A stretch of 64,000 bases of DNA from Phytophthora colocasiae (Eukaryota; Oomycota; Peronosporomycetes; Peronosporales; Peronosporaceae), in the NCBI GenBank assembly GCA_018806915.1, contig JAGKQI010000094.1, positions 310,001-374,000 of the forward strand, in the 5' to 3' direction. Made by a program: the position numbers and the translations under genes. Positions within the stretch are counted from its first letter, which is position 1. The number at the start of each line of letters is the position of its first letter. The notes below the pieces were generated by a model that worked only from the letters and a program-made list of their open reading frames with translations, ran no database searches and was not told where the DNA came from. This document shows positions 21,424 through 32,321 of this stretch, one piece after another.

Positions 21424-23870
21424 TGGTGGTCATACAGGGGCGTGTCTCACTACAACAACGGCACTTACGGAAATCCACGCGGGCGATACTGAGTGAAGCC
21501 AGAAACACGGATCGGAAGAAGTCCACCGGGAAGCGAGTAGCGACACGGTCGAGAAGCACCAGACGAAGAAACTCGCGGAGTCGTCAAGCAGCGAGTGATG
21601 AAGGAGTGAGTATGGCTCGAAGTAGCAGTGATGAAACCACGATAAGCCCAGAAGAATATGAGGATAAACGAGCTCTGCCGGCACGAGAAGCCAGTGAACC
21701 CAAAGTAGTAACAAGGAGCCAGGCACGTCGAGAATGGGAAGAAGCTGAGCGGTACTTAGCGAGAGCAGCCAACGGGGAAGAGCCAGAATTCAGGAGCGGC
21801 GAGGACTTAGTAAACGCTGTTCTTGGACAAGTTGCGATCTCCGACGAAGACAGTCAAGTTCGGGTCGTGCGCCTAGAAGAAGCACCAGGAAGCGAGCAGC
21901 AATCGCGTTCCACTAATCGAGACCAGCACTTGGTCCCACAGCAAGGAGATCCGAGTGGACTGGAACGAGCTGGAGGAGTACCTGGGCGAGCTGTAGAGGC
22001 TGAACTGCTTCCCGACCAAGACTTGGGCGAGGATGTACCAGTCCAACGAGTACCTGCGGTCAGGGATGCTATGGCAGCGGAGCTCCAGGAACTTCGAGAA
22101 GAAGTCCGACAGCTGAGACTACGCCGTGATGAAGAGATACCACGAAGACCGCAACGAGCTGAGCAGAACGACGGCCGTGCAGTTGGGGAACCGCGAGGTC
22201 GACATCAACAAGAATTACGAAGAGCAGACGATGAACGAGGACCCCGTGCTGGACGACGACGATCACCAGACCGCGAACGACGAAGAGGGTCTCCAGGTCG
22301 ACCAGAAACACCACCTAGACGCCGTGCCGAACGTAGACGCCATAATCCACCTGGAGGAGGTGACCCATCATCTTCTTCCAGCAGTAGCGACGACTCCGAC
22401 GATCCAGGACCTCGAGGACACGGACAACCACACGGGCGAAGCAGCAGTTCCGAAAGCTCGAGCAGTGATTCGGACAGACGAGAACCGGCACGACACCGGC
22501 AACCACGACGAGAGCGTCGAGAAGTACGGGGAAGGCACCGGCATCAAGAACAGCGAGGATCACCGGGACGACGAAATAGACGCCGGGATCGACGTCGCGA
22601 ATCTAACCGTCGAGGTAATGTGAAAGACTTGGAACTACCGACGTTTACGCCGACGAGTGGAGCTTCGGTATCGACGTGGGCGGATAGGATTGACTTGGCA
22701 CTTCAAGGAGCTCGTGAATCGGGACGCGGAGAGTGGAGCGACCATGCTCTCTACTTCATTTTGGGGAACAAGTTGATGGCGGAAGCGGCTAGTTGGTGGG
22801 TGGATTTCAACAGACGGCTGAGTGACCCCGAACGGACGTGGACGCATCTGAAGCAAGCCCTACTGCGACGATACGGGCCCAAGGAAGACATCTCGTTGGC
22901 GGAATACCGAGTGAACACCCGGTCTCGTGGAGTGAAAGAGTCCCATGCAGATTATGCAGCAGCGCTCCGAAAGGCAGCTGGACGAAGTCGAGTCAGTGAA
23001 CGTGTGTTGATGGCGCAATTTTACCGTGGAATGGACAAAACCACACGGCAGTTGGTCAAGCAGCAGGAACCTGAAAATTTGGAGGAGGCAGTGATTAAGG
23101 CCACTGAGATAGATGATCCTATGGAAAGCTTGGCACCGATGGCGTCGGCAGTCGAGAAAGCGCTGGGAACGACAGCGGCGGCTGGTACGAACCCGACAGA
23201 TGAAATAACAGCCCGAACGGTGACTCTACCTGGCGTTGGAAGCGTGTATGTTCCGGTAACAGGAGCGACGGAAGGACTCAAGAATTACGCTGCGGTGGAC
23301 CCAGACGGCCTCGTTCTATATACTAATCCGAAGGGAGCGTGGAACATTATCACGGGGAAATACGAACTGCCAGCCGGACGCACCTGGAACTCTAGGTACT
23401 GGGCGGAACCCACCCAGAAGAGGGTGAAAGCGAAGAAAGCGGAATCCAAACGAAATGCCAAGAAGAAGAAAGCCCGACGGCAGGAGGAGTCCACCGACGA
23501 GGATGACGAAGAAGAGCCCAAGCCGCGCAAAAAGATGAAGCCCAAGCGCACAGCTGAATCCAGTGAAGACGAACGAGACGTGAAACCCCAAAAGAAACTG
23601 AAGGCAGCAGTGCGGCAGGTGTTGGCCGAAGAAAGTCAAAAACGACCAGGCAGTGCGAGGGGTGCTACGGACAACCGGTGTTTTATATGCGGCCAGGATG
23701 GTCACTGGGCGCAGTACTGTACCAATGGACCTAAATGTTTCGCGTGTAGCAAGCTTGGCCATTTTGCCCGGGATTGTACGGATCCAGCAGCCAAATCCAA
23801 GAATGACAAGTACTTAGCCAAGCGCAAGGAAGAACGTAAGAGTCCGGAAAACGGGGGTCGGACGCCATAG
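21423..23870 (+). CDS. gypsy Gag (815 aa), intact frame
   Basis: The N-terminal half is rich in arginine, serine and acidic residues. A retrotransposon gag/capsid region follows (DLELPTFTP, HALYFILGNKLM, LKQALLRRYGPKEDISLAEY, QFYRGMDKTTRQL). After a lysine-rich segment come two CCHC zinc knuckles at about residues 753-766 and 772-785 (CFICGQDGHWAQYC, CFACSKLGHFARDC) that should bind genomic RNA. The first ATG spans the LTR/PBS junction (MVVIQG), and no good alternative Met follows for many codons. The last codons overlap the -1 frame of pol and contain the frameshift heptamer. Confidence 0.9.
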   Translation: MVVIQGRVSLQQRHLRKSTRAILSEARNTDRKKSTGKRVATRSRSTRRRNSRSRQAASDEGVSMARSSSDETTISPEEYEDKRALPAREASEPKVVTRSQARREWEEAERYLARAANGEEPEFRSGEDLVNAVLGQVAISDEDSQVRVVRLEEAPGSEQQSRSTNRDQHLVPQQGDPSGLERAGGVPGRAVEAELLPDQDLGEDVPVQRVPAVRDAMAAELQELREEVRQLRLRRDEEIPRRPQRAEQNDGRAVGEPRGRHQQELRRADDERGPRAGRRRSPDRERRRGSPGRPETPPRRRAERRRHNPPGGGDPSSSSSSSDDSDDPGPRGHGQPHGRSSSSESSSSDSDRREPARHRQPRRERREVRGRHRHQEQRGSPGRRNRRRDRRRESNRRGNVKDLELPTFTPTSGASVSTWADRIDLALQGARESGRGEWSDHALYFILGNKLMAEAASWWVDFNRRLSDPERTWTHLKQALLRRYGPKEDISLAEYRVNTRSRGVKESHADYAAALRKAAGRSRVSERVLMAQFYRGMDKTTRQLVKQQEPENLEEAVIKATEIDDPMESLAPMASAVEKALGTTAAAGTNPTDEITARTVTLPGVGSVYVPVTGATEGLKNYAAVDPDGLVLYTNPKGAWNIITGKYELPAGRTWNSRYWAEPTQKRVKAKKAESKRNAKKKKARRQEESTDEDDEEEPKPRKKMKPKRTAESSEDERDVKPQKKLKAAVRQVLAEESQKRPGSARGATDNRCFICGQDGHWAQYCTNGPKCFACSKLGHFARDCTDPAAKSKNDKYLAKRKEERKSPENGGRTP

Positions 23871-23906
23871 GGGGAGTATGGTGTCCACGAAGTGTCCAGT
23901 ATCCCC
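23846..23906 (+). promoter_or_regulatory. predicted -1 programmed frameshift signal with H-type pseudoknot
   Basis: Heptamer GGAAAAC (23846-23852) is read G-GAA-AAC in gag, followed by a 7-nt spacer. Stem 1 is GGACGCCATA (23860-23869) with TATGGTGTCC (23877-23886), one G-U pair. The loop holds GGGGA (23871-23875), which can pair with TCCCC (23902-23906) after a 15-nt single-stranded stretch. The gag stop is 23868-23870. The -1 frame is open from 23840 (its last stop is 23837-23839) straight into pol. Copies A and B keep every spacing and covary at two stem pairs. Confidence 0.78.
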
Positions 23907-26900
23907 GACGAGTAGCTAATGCGGCTAAGGAACGAGACGTACCCGCCACCGTGAGTGCTGCAGCCGGACTACACGAGAATGCGAATCGAGTTGAGAAGAC
24001 GAGGAGTGACGAGAATGATGAACGTAATGAAAGGAACCCCGATGGCGAAACTGCGATTGACGGGAGAAGCGATGAGTTACGACAAGCGATGCGAGTACTG
24101 CTGAGGGACGCGGCAGAGGAAGACATCGGGCGTGCGATAAGAAGCGTAGCGACTGTTCGACCGACGGTGGCTTCAGTACGCTTTGCAACCGCGCGACGAG
24201 AAGATGAAGAGCGAGAGCTTGGGGTTATCCAGCGTCGTTACTGTGGAAAGTAGGACGAAGCTGGAGGGGGCGCGAGGGAAACCTCAACGGAGGAAGTGCG
24301 AAATGGTGACGTCCTCAACCGTGAAGCAATAAGCAACGATGGAGGCTGCAACTCGAACGAAGTGGAGCGGGCGGTGACGTCAATGACACAGGAAAAGGAG
24401 GTTCCGAATACGTTGGCTGAGGTGGAGGAAGTTGCGACGCAGGACGACACGGTGATACCGATGGAGGTTGCGCCAAACGGCGTACGCGACGAGGAACCAG
24501 AGAACCCCACATTAGATAATGAAACAGCACCGAAAGACCGCAGCGACGATGGCGGTATCACAACCCAACGATGTGCCAGACGAAGGGCTCGGAAAGCAGC
24601 CAAACGGCTGAGGGCTAAGGCGTGTTTGGCTCGGAAACGGCAAAATGTACGAGTGACGGCTGCTGAACGAGAAGCTACGGCTGCTACCCTACAATTGAAG
24701 CGACGTGGTGAAGCTAACGATGCCTGGAATGAACTACAGCGACGCAAGCAACGACGACACTTGAACGAGACGGACGGGGTACGAGTACAGCCAGATGCAG
24801 CAGTCGGACGAGTGAGCCTGGTGAAGAAACAGCGAGCAGCAACCACCTCGACAGCGAAGAATGACGGAGTTACTGTGGAGTATGTTGGAGCAGACGACGG
24901 CCTACCGACCGCTTTCATGGACGTTAACGGTGAAAAGAGACGCGTAAAGCTGGATAGTGGCGCACGTTATACCATAGCGGGGACGGATTGGATGGCGCAT
25001 GGTGACCGAGTACCAATGAATGCTCCGGTTGATTTCGTGGAAGGCATAGGTGGCTTTTTACTTGACGTGGTGGGAGTGTGGCGCTTTACTTTCAAGACGG
25101 TGTTCGGGGAAACTTTGACGGTCGACGCGTGCATAGTATCTGGATGTGACGACGAGTTCTTACTGGGAGTCGACTTTATGCGAAAGAAGGGTGCTACAAT
25201 GGACTTCGAGAAGCAAGAGGTTCGCTATAGTGAATCCGGACGCGCAGTGGTGATACCTTTCAGGACGTATGATAAGGAAGCTGGAGCCAAGATCGCCGCG
25301 GTACGCATGGTAGTGACCACAGAGCTGAGTGGTAATGCAGTGACGCCAGTGCAGGTTTCAGTGGCAGCAAATGATGGAGAACGGGGACTGTTCATACCCA
25401 CCCGAAAGACGGGATCCGTATTGTTGGCAGCGACAGTAACGACGGCACGAGACGGACGAGCGTGGGTCCCTGCTATCAACCCCAATGTGAAGGCTGCGAA
25501 AATCCCGAACAAAAAGGAGCTCGGAACATGGATACCCTTGGATGACGATATGGAGGTTCTGACCATGAGCGGTAAGCTGGATACGGAGCGAGTGAAAAAC
25601 TGGGTGGACGAGTTAGGAGACAGCAAGACGCCCCTACCTGATGAGTCGGAAGTAGACATTGGAAGTAACGAACCGGAAACTCGTGAACTAGTGTTGAAAT
25701 TATTGCGAGTGTATCGTTCGCTGACAGCGAGTACTGGCGAATGTCCTCCGGCGACGACGTTGAACGTGACTCACCATATCGATACCGGCGAAGCCTCTCC
25801 AATAATGCTGAAACGACGGCGTCAAGCTCAGACGGACGACAGTATCATCGAGAGCAATGTCGAGAAGATGTTGAAGTCAGGCGTTATCGAAGAAGGCAAC
25901 GGTGGATGGGGATTTCCTGTTGTCCTGGTACGCAAGAAAGATGGCGAAGTACGATTTTGTGTGGATTATAGGGCGCTCAACAAGGTTACGAAGAAGGACG
26001 TTTACCCTCTACCTCGAATAGATGAAACGTTGGAAGCCTTGGGAGGTGCTTTATTGTTTACTACGTTAGATCTGCGTGCTGGGTATTGGCAAATTCTTGT
26101 AGCGCCAGAAGATCGCGACAAAACGGCGTTCACGACGAAGAAGGGGTTGTATCGATTTGTGAGGATGCCCTTTGGACTCACTAACGCTCCTTCTACATTT
26201 CAGAGATTGATGAACGGAGTACTGAGAGGACTCACTTGGACTACATGCCTGGTGTACCTGGATGACATAGTGATATTTACGCGCGGAGGAATTGAGCGAC
26301 ACATTGTTGAATTGGCGGCGGTACTCGAGCGTTTGGAGCGTGCAGGACTGACCCTCAAACTCAGGAAATGCAAGTTTGCGACGCAGACGATGGAGTACTT
26401 AGGACATGAACTTAGTAGCGACGGTGTGCGGCCTTTGGATCGACTGGTGAGTGCAGTACGGGAGTTTCCCACACCAAACGATGCTGTAGAGGCAAAGAGA
26501 TTTGTTCATCTAGCGGGCTACTACCGACGATTCGTTGACGGCTTTGGTTCACTTATGGCACCGGTAACGAAATTGCTGAGGAAAGGTGTAGCATGGGAAT
26601 GGGGTAGTGCACAAATCGAAGCTTTCGAGAAAGTGAAGATCATCTTAACTGCAAAGCCACTGTTGATCTACCCGGATTTCAAGCTTCCTTTTCGAGTGGT
26701 GACAGATGCAAGCAAAGTTGGGCTAGGAGCGTGCCTAATGCAGGATAAAGGCGACGGGTGGCAACCTGTAGCTTTCGCAAGCAAAGTAAACAGCGAAACG
26801 GAGAGCAAGTACGGGATTACCGAGTTGGAATGCTTCGCGGTAGTGTGGGCGATCAAGTTGTTCAGACCCTACCTATATGGACGGCGATTCGAGATCATAA

Positions 26901-29518
26901 CGGATCATGCCGCCTTAAAGTGGCTCATGACGAGTCCAAATTTGACTGGAAAACTACATCGGTGGGCTCTCACGCTACAGGAGTTTGATTTCGACGTACA
27001 ATATAGACCAGGAAACACGAATGTGGTGGCTGACGCCTTATCCAGAGCACCAGTGGCAACGAAGGTGTGCGCGGCAATAGGGCGGCGGAGAAAAACGAAG
27101 CGACGGCAAACTGCACAGGCAGACGTCTCGAAGAACGGCACAGGAGCAACCGAAACGGGGAAGGTGACGACGATCAGTGCCAACACTGACAGAGGTGGCC
27201 TAGAGAGAAACGAGGACGAGGTAATAACTGTGGGAGCCAACGACGAAGTATTGGGCGTCGTCAACGAACTGGTAAACGCGGTAGACCGAGAAAGCATGAA
27301 CGTGCAAGCAGAAGGACCAGGTATGAAGTCCCGGGAACGTACCAGGAAACGAAGAACGGTGCGGTCGCGGAAACGTGTGATCCCAGCGGTGACGGAACGT
27401 CCAGTAACGAGAGCCGAAAAACGTAGACTGGAGGAGCGAACAGCAGGTGAAGCAACATCGGCGGATGGACAACAAACGGCCCCTAAGTCGACAAAGAATG
27501 CAATAACTACGGGACGAAGGAAAAGGCGGAAACGTACGGCGGACAATGGCGAAAAGGAAGCCGAACGACGGAAGATGGTCACGTGGGCAGACGGCAAGAA
27601 CGGCAGCGAAACGGAAGATGCAGTGGAACGTGATGCAAACCTCACAGCCGTGAGCCCAGAGAGAATAACGGCGGTGCAGAACGATAGCAATCCTGAGAAC
27701 GTCGACCACTTGACGCGCGAGAACATGACAACGACGGCTGCGACGTTGGCGGAGACTCACGGGAACGAAGACGGTGAACGTCGGGTTGAAATCCAACTTG
27801 CTGCGACGAATCCCAGTGAATTAGAAGGTATACGACAGCGGAGGAGGCGAGAACCAACACTACAGTTGACGGACGAGGAAATCATTGAGGAACAGACCAA
27901 GAGCCGGATGGTGCAGAAGTTGTTGCGAAATGGAAGACACCAAGGCAAGGCTATCAGCAAGGTATTTGGACTGGTAGTCGTGGAACGACCCAACGGACGA
28001 CGAATTGTTCTTCCACCCGCACTTTGGGCTACGGTGTTCAAAGAATGTCACGACAGCGTGTGGGCCGGACACCTACGAGCAACACACACGTATGCACGAA
28101 TAGCACAACAGTATTGGTGGCTAGGGCTGCAAAACGAGGTACGACGGTGGGTACTCGGGTGTCAGGAGTGCGGCAGCCGTAAAGCACGTCCACGAGAAGT
28201 GATACCACCACTACGCAGCTTGCGAGGAGGAGATGTCGGTGATAGGTGGGCACTCGATGTGGTGGGTCCCTTGCCAGCTACTGACGGAGGCAAAAGATAT
28301 GTTGTGGCGGCTGTGGAATACGTTACGAGGTATGCGGTGGCCGTAGCGGTGAAGGATCATACCGCTGAAAACATTGCAGAGTTTCTAATGAAGCAAGTGG
28401 TGCTGCGATTTGGACCATTTCGAGAGATCCTGACGGATGGGGCACCCGAACTTGTCGGCAAAGTGATCGAGGAACTGGTGGTGCTATTGCAAGCGCAACA
28501 GATCAATCCAGTCCCCTATCGGCCCCAAATGATTGGTTTAGTGGAGCGATTCCATAGAACTTGGAAAGATTGCGTGGCGACGTTCATGAGTGACGAGAAG
28601 CAACGAGACTGGGATATCTGGGTGGACTACGCAGTGTACTCGTATAATTCTGGACGCCATTCGACAGTGATGCTATCACCAAATGAGTTGATGATGGGAC
28701 GACGATTGAGAGCACCCAACGAGTTATTACGCGCGACGCGGGTGACAGAGGCTGGTGACTTGGTGAAACACCATGCGAGTTTGTTGAAAAGTCTGGAGGA
28801 TGCGCATGAATGTGCAGAACGAGCTAGAGAACGGGAACAACAACGACAAGCGCGATATTATGACCGAAAGACGAGAAAGAAAACGGATTTCGAGCCTGGA
28901 GATCGAGTATGGATGTTTCGACCTCCACGTGGGCCGAAAGCCTCGAAGTTCGTGCATCAGTGGATCGGTCCAATGCGAGTCGTGGAACCTGCTGGATATG
29001 ACAACTTTTTAGTGGAGCGTGAGGACGACGGGAATGAGCACGAGCAATTTATAGCTCACACGTCTTTCTTGGTGACCTATCGGTACCCAACGGTCCTGTT
29101 AGATGCAGCAGCGCGAGATTTAGCGGAACAACTCGAGCATGAAGATGCACGGTTCGAAGAAGAAGATGACGAGGAGGCAGGAGCGACTACGAGAGCAACG
29201 ACAGCTCCTGTCAATACAGCCGTTGCTGGACGCGGCGAAAAGAGACCTGCAGAAGCAGTGGGAAGTGAAAGGACGGGTAACATCGAGGACGGACTCTTGG
29301 TGGAACTCAGGAGACGACGACGGAGAAACAAAGCCGGCCAATACGTGCTGGAGTACTTGTTGCGACCGGTCAGCGAGTACGATAGAAGAAGCACTGCTAC
29401 CGGAGGTGGTGACGAAGATGCAGGATCAAAGGGACGGTGGTTGTCCATTGCAGAATACGACCAACTCTTTGACAACGGTAAGGTCGTGAAAGACCTTAGA
29501 ATGGATGGAGGCGTGTAA
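23853..29518 (+). CDS. gypsy Pol (protease, RT, RNase H, integrase), one in-frame TAG
   Basis: The pol frame is entered by -1 frameshifting near 23852; no AUG is needed. Counting residues from 24296, the domains are: aspartic protease near 219 (LDSGARYTIAG); reverse transcriptase with the YLDD box near 653 (TCLVYLDDIVIF); RNase H from about 801 (VTDASKVGLGACLM, TDHAALKWLM); H2C2 finger near 1261; integrase core from about 1318 (ALDVVGPLP, TDGAPELVG, VERFHRTW); and a C-terminal GDRVWMFRPPRG module. The stop codon is completed by the first bases of the 3' LTR. A TAG at 24251-24253 interrupts the N-terminal linker in the same frame; it is either a recent lesion or a readthrough codon. All catalytic motifs I can see are intact. 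Confidence 0.9.
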
Positions 29519-30188
29519 CAGGTTGGTCCCGAAGACGAGCCAGCGTGATGTACCGACCCTTCAGCGACTGCAAGAAGTGAGATGGCGAGCACTTCAACCT
29601 GGATCTGAGTTGGAACCACGATCGTGCTTGAAGTTAGCGATGGAAGCGAGGTCCAAATTGGGTGCGAACCAAGAGAAGACAAATGGACGGTCGGCCAACG
29701 AGCAGCTCACTTGTGAATTCGACGGCTGGGGAGCAGAGTACTTCGAAATACGACGAGAGGAGAGCACTCCTTCGCATCCTGACGGCTGGAAGCGTACTCC
29801 CGGTTGACTGTGCCGAAAGCCGAAACGAGAGAGAGAGAGAGAGACGTGGAGACAACCACGAGTGAATCCTTGGGTTCGCTCTAAACGACGAGAGGAACCA
29901 GCGGCCAGAGCTGCTGAAGGTTGAGACAACAACGAGTCAAGTCTAGAGGCTTACTCATAAACGACGAACGAACGAAAGACGAAAGACGAACGTAGTGTAT
30001 ATTGATTCACTAATAAAAATAGATGAGTTCCTCGTTGACGAACGGAGGACAAACCGGCGCGGTGAACCGAGCCAACGGGAGTAATTGACGTTAAAGTGTG
30101 CTCTTTAGCACCCGATTCTTGGATATTCCACCCGGCACAGCACCAGCTATTCGACCCGCTGGTGGGCAGTGAGACTAAACCCATTACA
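29514..30188 (+). repeat. 3' LTR of the second gypsy subfamily
   Basis: This 675-bp LTR is preceded by a purine-rich tract (AATGGATGGAGGCG) that should prime plus-strand synthesis. It is almost identical to the 5' LTR apart from the 52-bp duplication there, which implies a recent insertion. Confidence 0.93.
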
Positions 30189-30785
30189 CTTTCACACTGG
30201 ATCCTGTCGCACTTGAGCGGATAGACGTGCTTGAAGCCAAACTGCGTGATCATCAAGAAGAATTGGAGCGATTTCGCGCTGGACAAGCCTTCCCGTTTGC
30301 GCGGTTTGAGACTTCAAATAAGGACGCAAATACGCGGAAACTGTTGTGGAACACTATCGAATCGGACAATTTTCGCGTTGTTGATGGCGAGGTAATGATA
30401 CTTCGACCGGGAGTGTACAGTGTTGGAGCAGTGGTGGATTACTCTGTATGTAACCGTAGAGATTATTTCGCCTTGTTGAAGAACAAAGAGTGTGTTCAAA
30501 AGGCTGCCCACTGCCATTTCAGATCGGCACAACTAAGCTCCGTTCTGCAGCTTAAGGAGGGTGACACAGTGTCAGTTGAATGTGACGGTAAGATTGGGCA
30601 CATGTGTTATTTCACTATTGCGCAACTTAGTCATGAGTCACAGTGAGGGAAAGGAAGTTATTATCCGGGAAGGAGAGATCTAAGTTAGATCATCTAACTA
30701 AACAGTATAGAACGAACTTTCGAACCACACTGGTGGCAGAAATGTGTTGCCAAAGGTGGTCTATCTCATCGCGCTATTCACCCCA

Positions 30786-32321
30786 TTATTCCTTTAGAAG
30801 CAACTTCTGCAACCGTTCGAGTAAAACAGCCACCTCATCTTCAGGATTCCACGAAAGTTCGGCTTTTGCCTTGCCAATTATCCTTGTCAGCTCAGCATCG
30901 CCGAATCGATCTCTAAGCACGGCCACAAGTGCTTCATCTGCATTTCCCCTCTCCATCTCCTTTGCGTAAGAAACCCAAGTGCTAAATGCCATGCTCTCGA
31001 AAACGCCGTCGCCTTCTGTGTTTAATTTCAGACGGACAAAAGCATCTCGAACAGTATACTTGGCCTTCACCCAGTCATGGATCAGAATCTTCTCTAAATT
31101 TTCCGCCAGTGTAAGCGTTGCCGGTTTATCAAGCGCACGGATTATCAGAGTTGTAAGTGCTTTCTCCCCATAGGTACGTTTGAGCGTCGAGAATATCACA
31201 CGATACGGTTCCTTCTCCACTTGAACCGCATACGAGACCCAAGTCAAGAAAGACTTACTGTATAACAGTTCCCTTTCTTTCTCAAGCTTGAGCAGTTTGA
31301 AAACGTCATCCAGAGTCTTCCCTTGTGATTGCCAGGTCTTCAGCAGTAAATCTTCCAGCTGCTTCGTTAGGACGTTATGAGGCCACAAACTCCTCATCGC
31401 CATGAACATATCCGTAAGCTTTTCATCATTGTAGCGGGCTTGAAGAAGTGAAAAGACACCAGAGAACGAGTCCTTCTTGTCCACCATCGTCGCATACCGG
31501 ATCAAAGTGCCAACAAGTGGATCCTGGAAAAATTGGTCGCCTTCGTCGTCGAGTTTTAGCAACTTGTAAACGTCAACCACATTTTTCTCCTCCCGTTGCC
31601 AACTTTTCAACAGAAGAACCTCCAGTTTATCCGCAATAACAACGGAGTCGTCAGAGTCCTTGACGTTCAATAACAGAGTAGCGAACGCTTTCCCATCGTA
31701 GTGTGTCTTCAATGTCGAGAAGATATCATCTAACGGATTTTCGTTATCCAGTTTGGTCGCGTAAGCTATCCACGTTGCTAAGAGTGGGCTCTCAAAGAGT
31801 TTATCCTGTTCCTTGTCAAGCTTTAGCAGTTTAAACACATATCCCACTGTCCGCTTGTCCTGTTGCCAGTTATTTAGTTGAATTGCCTTCATTTCCCGGA
31901 TAAACTTATCAGGTTCAGTGGTGGCTAACATCTTCGCCAGCTTTTGATCGCCGTACCGAGCTGTTAGCGACGAGACCATATCCACCTTTGCCATTGCGGG
32001 GTTCTTAGTGTAGGCGAATTGTACTGCGACAAACCACGCCCCGAAAGCATTAGTGTCAAACAGATTTGAAGTCGTCTTGCCCACGCCATGTTTTGTAAAA
32101 AGTTTGTCGGCTTTCGTCCTGCTGCCAACTTTTACGAGTATTTTCCAGTTACTCAGTGTTCGATCTTCCAAGTTGTCGTCGGATTCAATAGAGGCCCCGG
32201 AGAGCTCAGAGCGTAAAAGCCTCTTGTCATCGTTCACTGCATCGACACCCAGCGTCAAAGCAAACACAGAGAGCAGCACCAACCACAAAGCGTAAGAAAT
32301 CAAGCCGGGCTTGCCGGACAT
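30786..32321 (-). CDS. RXLR effector with LWY repeats (511 aa), probable chimera
   Basis: The start is taken at ATG 32321 (MSGKPG), because a signal peptide follows at once (hydrophobic residues 7-26, LWLVLLSVFALTLGV). RLLR is at residues 34-37 and an EER-like EDR at 52-54. At least five LWY/WY units follow, each with a W-x3-A/L-YA core (NAFGAWFVAVQFA, LLATWIAYA, VGTLIRYA, FLTWVSYA, FSTWVSYA) alternating with FKLLKL and YG-K-L segments. This is the modular fold of long Phytophthora host-translocated effectors. A TCATTG initiator-like site lies about 40 nt upstream. Residues from about 320 to the end are nearly identical to the effector at 52955-54547, while residues before that are clearly diverged, so the gene looks recombinant. 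Function in the host cannot be read from sequence. Confidence 0.88.
   Translation of the reverse strand: MSGKPGLISYALWLVLLSVFALTLGVDAVNDDKRLLRSELSGASIESDDNLEDRTLSNWKILVKVGSRTKADKLFTKHGVGKTTSNLFDTNAFGAWFVAVQFAYTKNPAMAKVDMVSSLTARYGDQKLAKMLATTEPDKFIREMKAIQLNNWQQDKRTVGYVFKLLKLDKEQDKLFESPLLATWIAYATKLDNENPLDDIFSTLKTHYDGKAFATLLLNVKDSDDSVVIADKLEVLLLKSWQREEKNVVDVYKLLKLDDEGDQFFQDPLVGTLIRYATMVDKKDSFSGVFSLLQARYNDEKLTDMFMAMRSLWPHNVLTKQLEDLLLKTWQSQGKTLDDVFKLLKLEKERELLYSKSFLTWVSYAVQVEKEPYRVIFSTLKRTYGEKALTTLIIRALDKPATLTLAENLEKILIHDWVKAKYTVRDAFVRLKLNTEGDGVFESMAFSTWVSYAKEMERGNADEALVAVLRDRFGDAELTRIIGKAKAELSWNPEDEVAVLLERLQKLLLKE

Larger units (their letters stand above)
20697..30188 (+). mobile_element. Ty3/gypsy LTR retrotransposon, second subfamily, inserted in family member 5
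   Basis: This full-length element (9492 bp) has LTRs at 20697-21423 and 29514-30188, starting TGTAACAGG and ending CCATTACA, with target duplication CTTT. Gag (21423-23870) and pol are in different frames. It is clearly related in protein sequence to copies A and B, but is a distinct subfamily in the opposite orientation. It is absent from unit B, so it is younger than the duplication. Gag is uninterrupted; pol has one in-frame TAG at 24251-24253. Confidence 0.96.
20257..30646 (+). pseudogene. head-coil-C1q family member 5, unit A, interrupted by a gypsy element
   Basis: Exon 1 is 20257-20466, the intron is 20467-20547, and exon 2 is 20548-20696 continuing at 30193-30646. Exon 2 is cut after KVAKFT by a 9.5-kb gypsy element with a CTTT target duplication (20693-20696, 30189-30192). 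The two exon pieces together are 603 nt, a multiple of three, so the gene was intact before insertion. The downstream part encodes the coil (VLEAKLRDHQEELERFR) and a full C1q-like domain ending CYFTIAQLSHESQ. Unit B carries the empty site at 52330-52340. Confidence 0.85.

Noticed and set aside
24238..24918. Minus-strand 226-codon frame in the young gypsy
   Set aside because: Antisense shadow of pol; Arg/Ser-rich without motifs.
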